Source: Hydromonas duriensis
GTDB taxonomy: Bacteria; Pseudomonadota; Gammaproteobacteria; Burkholderiales; Burkholderiaceae
Reading direction: 5' to 3'
Assembly (NCBI RefSeq): GCF_004363775.1
Contig: NZ_SNZE01000019.1
Coordinates: forward strand, 1-43,589
DNA length: 43,589 nt
Part shown: positions 38,537-43,589 of the stretch, one piece after another
Layout: every line of letters begins with the position of its first letter
Position numbering within the stretch: position 1 is the stretch's first letter
The notes under the pieces: model-generated
Told to the model about the DNA's origin: nothing
Databases searched by the model: none
The model's input: the letters and a program-made list of their open reading frames with translations, nothing else
Translations under genes and position numbers: made by a program

Positions 38537-38953
38537 TTAACCGCCAATGGTGCGCGTCACAAAAACGCACTTCAATGGCAATTTGGCTTCTGCCAAACGG
38601 AAGGCTTGACGCGCCAAATCTTCTGACACACCGTCCATCTCGTACAGCATTTTACCTGGTTGAATTTCAGCAACATAGTACTCGGGATTACCCTTACCAT
38701 TACCCATACGCACCTCTGCAGGCTTGTTAGAGATTGGTTTGTCTGGGTAAATACGAATCCAAATACGACCACCACGTTTAATGTGGCGAGTCATGGCACG
38801 ACGTGCTGCCTCAATTTGACGCGCAGTGATACGACCACGTTCCACTGATTTTAAGCCGAAATCACCGAACGACACATCGGCACCACGAGTGGCGACGCCT
38901 GTGTTGCGGCCTTTCTGCTCTTTACGGTATTTTCTACGTGCGGGTTGCAACAT
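38537..38953 (-). CDS. rplP: 50S ribosomal protein L16
   Basis: Organises the A-site region of the 50S subunit. It is 138 residues, starting [20 protein letters not shown], with [20 protein letters not shown] and [19 protein letters not shown], both signatures. It begins two bases after rpsC. Confidence 0.97.
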   Translation of the reverse strand: MLQPARRKYRKEQKGRNTGVATRGADVSFGDFGLKSVERGRITARQIEAARRAMTRHIKRGGRIWIRIYPDKPISNKPAEVRMGNGKGNPEYYVAEIQPGKMLYEMDGVSEDLARQAFRLAEAKLPLKCVFVTRTIGG

Positions 38954-38955
38954 GA

Positions 38956-39759
38956 TTATTCTCCTGCACTTGCTGGCTTGGCTTCAGCAGGTTTGCGCGC
39001 ACCTGAGGTGCGGCGTGCTGGAGCATCGCCATCACGACGTTTGCGGTCGCCACTTGGACGGCCTTCGCGGCGTGGTTGTTTTTTATCATCTTTACCATCG
39101 TGTTCGTAGCCTGTGCCTGGCAGGTTTTTACGCGAAAGCGTATCGCCTTTGTAGACCCAAACTTTGATGCCGATGATGCCGTAAGTAGTCAAAGCGGTTG
39201 ATGTGGCATAGTCAATGTTCGCTTTGAGTGTATGCAAAGGCACTCGACCTTCACGTTGCCACTCTGAACGAGCAATCTCAATACCATTCAAACGACCTGA
39301 ACTCATAATTTTGATGCCTTGCGCACCCATGCGAGTCGCACCTTGTAAAGCACGGCGCATTGCACGGCGAAACATGACACGTTTTTCGAGCTGCTGGGCA
39401 ATGCCGTCACCAATCAGTTGCGCGTCGATTTCTGGCTTGCGCACTTCTTCGATATTCACATGCACAGGCACATTCATCATTTTTTGCAAATCAGAGCGCA
39501 AAACTTCAATGTCTTCGCCTTTTTTGCCAATAACCACGCCTGGGCGTGAGCTGAAAATGGTGATACGTGCTGTTTTCGCAGGGCGCTCAATCAAAACACG
39601 CGCAACCGAAGCGTTCTTCAATTTTTTCTTGAGGTACTCGCGTACTTTCAAGTCTTCATTGAGGGTTGCTGCGAATTCGCTGTTTTTGGCATACCAACGA
39701 GAATCCCAGTCCTTGGTGACCTGCAAACGAAAGCCAGTCGGGTTAATCTTTTGTCCCAT
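38956..39759 (-). CDS. rpsC: 30S ribosomal protein S3
   Basis: Lines the mRNA entry channel and contributes helicase activity. It is 267 residues, longer than the E. coli protein because of a basic Arg/Lys/Pro-rich tail (about 215-267). The KH domain ([20 protein letters not shown]) is near residues 74-93, and a C-terminal S3 domain contains [20 protein letters not shown]. It lies nine bases after rplV. Confidence 0.97.
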   Translation of the reverse strand: MGQKINPTGFRLQVTKDWDSRWYAKNSEFAATLNEDLKVREYLKKKLKNASVARVLIERPAKTARITIFSSRPGVVIGKKGEDIEVLRSDLQKMMNVPVHVNIEEVRKPEIDAQLIGDGIAQQLEKRVMFRRAMRRALQGATRMGAQGIKIMSSGRLNGIEIARSEWQREGRVPLHTLKANIDYATSTALTTYGIIGIKVWVYKGDTLSRKNLPGTGYEHDGKDDKKQPRREGRPSGDRKRRDGDAPARRTSGARKPAEAKPASAGE

Positions 39760-39768
39760 CTTGACTCC

Positions 39769-40098
39769 TTATTGTCCGACAGTCACGTGAATGTGACAGG
39801 TTTGTTTTTCGATGCTGTTGCCACGGCCTTTGGCTCGTGCCGACATGCGCTTGAGCGACGTGCCTTTGTCGATGTAAATGCGTGTGACACGCAATTCGTC
39901 GATGTCTGCGCCATCGTTGTGTTCGGCGTTAGCGATTGCTGACTCCAACACTTTCTTGATGATCACAGCTGCTTTCTTTTGAGTGAAAGCCAAGGTGTTG
40001 AGCGCCGCTTCAACTTGTTTGCCGCGAATCAAATCGGCCACTAAGCGACCTTTTTGAGCCGACAAGCGCACACCACGTAAAATAGCTGTAGTTTCCAT
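39769..40098 (-). CDS. rplV: 50S ribosomal protein L22
   Basis: Its beta-hairpin lines the nascent-chain tunnel. It is 109 residues, with [20 protein letters not shown] and the tunnel-loop part [20 protein letters not shown] near the C-terminus. It lies 11 bases after rpsS. Confidence 0.97.
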   Translation of the reverse strand: METTAILRGVRLSAQKGRLVADLIRGKQVEAALNTLAFTQKKAAVIIKKVLESAIANAEHNDGADIDELRVTRIYIDKGTSLKRMSARAKGRGNSIEKQTCHIHVTVGQ

Positions 40099-40109
40099 AA
40101 CGCTTATCC

Positions 40110-40385
40110 TTATTTCTTCGCTTTTTTGTCCGCAGCGTGACCTTTAAAGGTGCGCGTGAGGGCAAACTCGCCGAGTTTATGACCGACCATGTTTTCAGAA
40201 ACATAGACGGGCACGTGCTGACGGCCATTGTGCACTGCAATAGTCAAGCCGATGAAATCAGGCAAAACTGTTGAGCGACGAGACCACGTTTTGATTGGTT
40301 TTTTGTCACGATTTGCGACCGCTGCTTCCACTTTTTTCAATAAGTGAGCGTCACAAAATGGACCTTTTTTGACTGAACGAGCCAT
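40110..40385 (-). CDS. rpsS: 30S ribosomal protein S19
   Basis: Head protein that forms a complex with S13. It is 91 residues, starting [20 protein letters not shown], with the signature [20 protein letters not shown]. It lies 10 bases after rplB. Confidence 0.97.
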   Translation of the reverse strand: MARSVKKGPFCDAHLLKKVEAAVANRDKKPIKTWSRRSTVLPDFIGLTIAVHNGRQHVPVYVSENMVGHKLGEFALTRTFKGHAADKKAKK

Positions 40386-40395
40386 TTGCTACTCC

Positions 40396-41223
40396 TTATT
40401 TAAAGCGACGTTTAACGATCATGCTGGTCGTGCGCTTATTGCGACGCGTACGATAGCCTTTGGTTTTCTGACCCCATGGTGACACAGGATGCATACCAGC
40501 CGAGGTACGACCTTCACCACCACCGTGCGGGTGATCAACCGGATTCATGACCACACCACGCACTGTTGGGCGAATACCGCGCCAGCGCGTTGCACCGGCT
40601 TTACCGATTTGACGCAAACCGTGCTCTTCGTTACCGACTTCACCGATGGTCGCGCGGCAATCAACGTGCACGCGGCGAACTTCGCCAGAACGCAAACGCA
40701 ATTGCGCGTAAACGCCTTCACGGGCCATCAATTGCACTGAAGTACCAGCCGAACGGGCGATTTGCGCGCCTTTACCGGGTTTCATTTCGATGCAGTGAAT
40801 CGTTGAACCAACAGGAATGTTGCGAATCGGCAAGGTGTTACCCGCTTTGATTGGGGCTTCCGCACCGCTCACGAGCTCTTGACCTGCTGACACACCGCGT
40901 GGGGCGATGATGTAGCGACGTTCGCCGTCTGCGTACAACAACAATGCGATGTTGGCCGAACGGTTCGGATCATATTCCAAACGCTCAACTTTGGCGACGA
41001 TGCCGTCTTTGTCGTTGCGTTTGAAGTCGATGACACGGTAGTGGTGTTTGTGACCGCCACCTTTATGGCGAGTGGTAATCACACCACGGTGGTTACGACC
41101 TGACTTTTGTTTTTGTGCTTCTAACAAAGGTGCATGGGGCGCGCCCGTGTGCAACTCTTTATTGACCACTTTCACGAGGCCACGACGACCAGGCGAGGTT
41201 GGTTTGACTTTTACGAGTGCCAT
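40396..41223 (-). CDS. rplB: 50S ribosomal protein L2
   Basis: Essential for subunit association and the peptidyl transferase centre. It is 275 residues. The C-terminal signature [18 protein letters not shown], with the critical His, is intact, as is [20 protein letters not shown] near the N-terminus. Its ATG overlaps the rplW stop by one base (TAATG). Confidence 0.97.
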   Translation of the reverse strand: MALVKVKPTSPGRRGLVKVVNKELHTGAPHAPLLEAQKQKSGRNHRGVITTRHKGGGHKHHYRVIDFKRNDKDGIVAKVERLEYDPNRSANIALLLYADGERRYIIAPRGVSAGQELVSGAEAPIKAGNTLPIRNIPVGSTIHCIEMKPGKGAQIARSAGTSVQLMAREGVYAQLRLRSGEVRRVHVDCRATIGEVGNEEHGLRQIGKAGATRWRGIRPTVRGVVMNPVDHPHGGGEGRTSAGMHPVSPWGQKTKGYRTRRNKRTTSMIVKRRFK

Positions 41224-41522
41224 TATTTAACCTCCTCGTCAAAGTGGATTTCTTGACCTTGTTTCAAGGCCACGTAAGCGATGCGCACATCTGAGCGTTT
41301 GCCCATACGTTTACCTGCACGCTTGGCTTTACCTTTACGGTTCAACACGCGCACAGCATCGACTTCCACTTTAAACAATAATTCAACCGCCGCTTTGATT
41401 TCAGGCTTAGTCGCAGATGGCACAACGCGGAACGCAACGTGCTCATTTTTTTCAGCGATAAAGGTGCTTTTTTCTGAAACAATCGGCGCCAAGATGACTT
41501 GCATTAAACGGTCTTGATTCAT
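41223..41522 (-). CDS. rplW: 50S ribosomal protein L23
   Basis: Docking site at the tunnel exit for trigger factor and SRP. It is 99 residues, with [20 protein letters not shown] and the [20 protein letters not shown] extended loop. Its ATG overlaps the rplD stop by four bases. Confidence 0.97.
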   Translation of the reverse strand: MNQDRLMQVILAPIVSEKSTFIAEKNEHVAFRVVPSATKPEIKAAVELLFKVEVDAVRVLNRKGKAKRAGKRMGKRSDVRIAYVALKQGQEIHFDEEVK

Positions 41523-42136
41523 GACAAGATCTCCTCGATTTGTGCAACCGCTGCCTTGGTTACCAATACTTTGCCATAAAACAACAACGATAACGGATCA
41601 ACATGTTTTGGTTCGCACACATAAACATTGACCAAGTTACGCGCCGCCAAGAACAAGTTCTCAGAGTAATCCGCCGTGATAATCATGGCTGAATCCGTGC
41701 CCAGCGCTTTCAATTTGTCAGCGACCAATTTCGTTTTTGGCGCGTCAACATTGAAGTCTTCTACCACAACCATGCGGCCTTCGCGCGCCAATTGAGAGAA
41801 GATGCTGCACATTGCTGCACGGTGCATTTTGCGGTTTACTTTTTGCGTGAAATTCTCATCAGGAGAATTCGGGAACGCGCGTCCACCTCCGCGCCAGATT
41901 GGCGAAGATGTCATACCAGAACGCGCACGGCCTGTACCTTTTTGAGCCCATGGCTTTTTGGTACTGTGCTTAACTGTTTGACGGTCTTTTTGTTGACGAT
42001 TACCTGAGCGGGCGTTGGCTTGATAAGCCACAACGATTTGATGAATCAACGCTTCGTTATATTCACGACCAAACACAGCATCCGATGCAGACACCGAGCC
42101 TGCTTGACCTTGTGCATTAAAGAGCTGAATATCCAT
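41519..42136 (-). CDS. rplD: 50S ribosomal protein L4
   Basis: Forms part of the exit tunnel; in E. coli it also represses the S10 operon by transcription attenuation and translation block. It is 205 residues, with the tunnel loop [20 protein letters not shown] and [19 protein letters not shown]. Its ATG overlaps the rplC stop by one base. The attenuator-like leader before rplC makes the same regulatory role plausible here. Confidence 0.97.
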   Translation of the reverse strand: MDIQLFNAQGQAGSVSASDAVFGREYNEALIHQIVVAYQANARSGNRQQKDRQTVKHSTKKPWAQKGTGRARSGMTSSPIWRGGGRAFPNSPDENFTQKVNRKMHRAAMCSIFSQLAREGRMVVVEDFNVDAPKTKLVADKLKALGTDSAMIITADYSENLFLAARNLVNVYVCEPKHVDPLSLLFYGKVLVTKAAVAQIEEILS

Positions 42137-42795
42137 TATTTAGCTCCTTTGACTTTAACCGCAGCACGCACTACGATGTTGCCGTTTTTGGCACCAGGAA
42201 CAGCACCTTTAACCAACAACAAACCGCGCTCCGCATCGACGCGAGCGATTTCTAAATTTTGTACAGTACAGCTGACATCACCCATGTGACCCGTCATACG
42301 CTTACCAGGAAAAACGCGGCCTGGATCTTGCGCCATACCAATTGAACCTGGAACATTGTGCGAACGCGAGTTACCATGCGTTGCACGACCAGAACCAAAG
42401 TTGTAGCGCTTGATTGTACCAGCATAACCTTTACCAATAGTAACGCCTGAAACGTCCACTTTTTGGCCAGCTTGGAAAATATCAACAGTTACGCTTGAAC
42501 CCGCTGACAATTGCGCAAGCGCTTCAGCATCCAAACGGAACTCTTTAGTGAAGGAACCCGCCTCAACACCTGCTTTTGCCAAATGACCCGCTTGGGCTTT
42601 AGCAACACGTGATGCACGACGAGTACCGTAGGCTACCTGAACGGCGGCATAACCGTCGACTTCAGGCGTCTTAACTTGGGTAACGCGATTGCCAGAAACG
42701 TCCAACACTGTTACGGGGATAGAAACACCATCCTCAGTAAAAATGCGGGTCATACCGACCTTGCGCCCCAACAGACCCAGTCCATTGTGACTCAT
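42136..42795 (-). CDS. rplC: 50S ribosomal protein L3
   Basis: Early 23S rRNA binder reaching the peptidyl transferase centre. It is 219 residues, starting [19 protein letters not shown], with the central signature [20 protein letters not shown], which includes the Gln-methylation region (MAQDPG follows). ATG 42795 has GGAG seven bases upstream; an in-frame ATG at 42807 would add four residues. It is the first gene after a 285-base gap from rpsJ. Confidence 0.97.
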   Translation of the reverse strand: MSHNGLGLLGRKVGMTRIFTEDGVSIPVTVLDVSGNRVTQVKTPEVDGYAAVQVAYGTRRASRVAKAQAGHLAKAGVEAGSFTKEFRLDAEALAQLSAGSSVTVDIFQAGQKVDVSGVTIGKGYAGTIKRYNFGSGRATHGNSRSHNVPGSIGMAQDPGRVFPGKRMTGHMGDVSCTVQNLEIARVDAERGLLLVKGAVPGAKNGNIVVRAAVKVKGAK

Positions 42796-43036
42796 TATAA
42801 ACTCCATTCTCGACTGCGATTGGCCGAGCTAGATTACCATTTAGCGTCATTTTGATTAATGACGCCTCTAAAAAACCTTTTCCCATCGAAACAAAAAGGT
42901 TAGCTTAGTATGATATTACAATTCACTGCCATACGCAAGCCGCGATTACCGCTAACTATTTATTTTTGAATGATTTTGTAGCTTTACAACAAAACAGCAG
43001 TAACAGAATGATAAACAGACCTAGATAAAATGAAAA
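42796..43036 (-). promoter_or_regulatory. rplC leader with two hairpins, one attenuator-like
   Basis: No gene is seen. On the minus strand a promoter (42910-42938) is followed by AACCTTTT...AAAAGGTT (stem of 42875-42882 and 42895-42902), which runs directly into TTTTAG, a terminator-like layout at the very start of the transcript. Then comes a perfect 8-bp hairpin GCGTCATT/AATGACGC (42844-42865). The leader is about 108 bases long. Confidence 0.55.
42910..42938 (-). promoter_or_regulatory. Predicted promoter for the rplC transcript
   Basis: On the minus strand TTGCGT and TATCAT are separated by 17 bases, with an expected start near 42903. It lies between the rpsJ terminator and rplC. Confidence 0.55.
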
Positions 43037-43057
43037 ACGCGCCTTTAGGCGCGCTTT
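43031..43057 (-). terminator. Terminator after rpsJ
   Basis: CGCGCC (43038-43043) pairs with GGCGCG (43048-43053) around TTTA. On the minus strand TTTTTCA follows the stem. It lies about 25 bases after the rpsJ stop, cutting rpsJ off from rplC. Confidence 0.75.
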
Positions 43058-43080
43058 TCATTTGACATTGCAACAACTTT

Positions 43081-43389
43081 TTACACTTTAATTTCAACAT
43101 CGACACCAGCTGGCAAGTCGAGTTTCATCAAGGCATCTACTGTTTTATCCGTTGGATCAACGATGTCCATCAAGCGTTGATGCGTACGAATTTCAAATTG
43201 GTCACGCGACGTTTTATTAACGTGAGGCGAACGCAATACGTCAAAACGCTGAATGCGTGTAGGTAAAGGTACTGGACCTTTAACAATCGCGCCTGTGCGT
43301 TTTGCTGTTTCCACAATTTCAGCCGCTGACTGGTCGATTAAACGATAGTCAAACGCTTTTAAACGGATACGGATTTTAGTGCTGGCCAT
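43081..43389 (-). CDS. rpsJ: 30S ribosomal protein S10 (NusE)
   Basis: 30S head protein and, with NusB, a transcription antitermination factor. It is 102 residues, starting [19 protein letters not shown], with [20 protein letters not shown] and [23 protein letters not shown] 43389 gives the standard start; earlier in-frame codons lie in the gap after tuf. It follows tuf by 105 bases and is closed by a terminator, so it appears to belong to the upstream tuf transcript more than to the rplC cluster. Confidence 0.97.
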   Translation of the reverse strand: MASTKIRIRLKAFDYRLIDQSAAEIVETAKRTGAIVKGPVPLPTRIQRFDVLRSPHVNKTSRDQFEIRTHQRLMDIVDPTDKTVDALMKLDLPAGVDVEIKV

Positions 43390-43455
43390 AATAGGACTTT
43401 CTAAAGAACGAGGTGAGTAACTTTCACCAAACAATAAAGAACAACTTAACTTGAA

Positions 43456-43479
43456 CACGGGGCGGCGCGCCACCCCGTG
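43456..43479 (-). promoter_or_regulatory. GC-rich palindromic hairpin between tuf and rpsJ
   Basis: CACGGGG (43456-43462) and CCCCGTG (43473-43479) form a perfect 7-bp stem with a ten-base GC-rich middle that contains the palindrome GGCGCGCC (43464-43471). There is no U-tract on either side, so it is not a standard terminator; it may be an mRNA processing or stability element. Confidence 0.5.
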
Positions 43480-43494
43480 GAAACATCATGCTAC

Positions 43495-43589
43495 TTACGC
43501 AGTAATTTTAGCGACGACACCTGCGCCGACGGTACGACCACCTTCACGAATCGCAAAGCGCAAACCTTCTTCCATCGCGATTGGAGCGA
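43495..43589 (-). CDS. tuf: Elongation factor Tu, C-terminal end (runs off right edge)
   Basis: Only the last 31 codons are in the window. They read [20 protein letters not shown] followed by [10 protein letters not shown] and a TAA at 43497. This is the invariant end of EF-Tu domain 3. The position just before rpsJ fits the str operon order (rpsL-rpsG-fusA-tuf). Most of the gene lies beyond the right edge. Confidence 0.95.
   Translation of the reverse strand, partial: APIAMEEGLRFAIREGGRTVGAGVVAKITA

Noticed and set aside
35083-40850. Antisense frames up to 191 codons opposite ribosomal protein genes
   Set aside because: All are shadows of highly conserved genes; codon composition mirrors the real strand and none has an independent start context.

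Overview
The window looks like core chromosome of a betaproteobacterium, most likely a low-GC member of the Burkholderiales. This rests on how the proteins read (Prs, long-form L25/Ctc, GltB/GltD, SlmA, IhfB and RpsA resemble betaproteobacterial versions), on the order cmk-rpsA-ihfB, on nadK-recN divergent from hrcA, and on one long tuf/S10/spc/alpha ribosomal block. Base composition looks to be in the mid-to-high 40s % GC by eye, which is low for the order. The species assignment is inference; no 16S gene is present.

Layout. (1) 1-4684, minus strand: the N-terminal part of a giant YadA-type trimeric autotransporter adhesin, at least 1561 codons, running off the left edge. It has an extended signal peptide, a very long head of AxG/AIG repeats and the start of a Ser/Thr-rich stalk. 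A 760-base, AT-rich non-coding stretch separates it from the next gene. (2) 5445-7903, plus strand: tRNA-Gln(UUG) with its own promoter and terminator, then prs, rplY and pth. (3) 8328-14660, minus: the glutamate synthase pair gltB-gltD, with a long 3' trailer. (4) 15164-17762, plus: monothiol glutaredoxin, a DMT-family transporter, ubiX and a SAM methyltransferase. (5) 17821-25223, minus: cmk-rpsA-ihfB, slmA, an outer-membrane-like protein of unknown function, and nadK-recN. (6) 25394-26428, plus: hrcA. (7) 26457-43589, minus: dsbD, then the ribosomal block read from right to left as tuf(end)-rpsJ / rplC-D-W-B-rpsS-rplV-rpsC-rplP-rpmC-rpsQ / rplN-X-E-rpsN-H-rplF-R-rpsE-rpmD-rplO-secY-infA-rpmJ-rpsM-K / rpsD-rpoA-rplQ.

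How the parts work together. Most of the window is housekeeping: nucleotide precursors (prs, cmk, nadK), translation (ribosomal proteins, infA, pth, tRNA-Gln, tuf), nitrogen assimilation (gltBD), protein export and folding (secY, dsbD, hrcA), chromosome maintenance (recN, slmA, ihfB) and quinone cofactor supply (ubiX). Slashes in the ribosomal list mark places where terminator-like hairpins, promoter-like sequences and long leaders suggest that the block is divided into separately controlled transcripts.

The only clearly accessory element is the adhesin. Its nested in-frame duplications in head and stalk, and the homopolymer-containing AT-rich region upstream, are the least ordinary features here. 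I saw no convincing previously undescribed multi-gene system, no CRISPR array, no intact insertion sequence and no prophage. The most interesting non-coding signals are the attenuator-like leader in front of rplC, the 13-bp hairpin in the rpsK-rpsD gap, and the roughly 290-base gltD 3' trailer, which carries a long inverted repeat and a short frame continuing in phase after the gltD stop.
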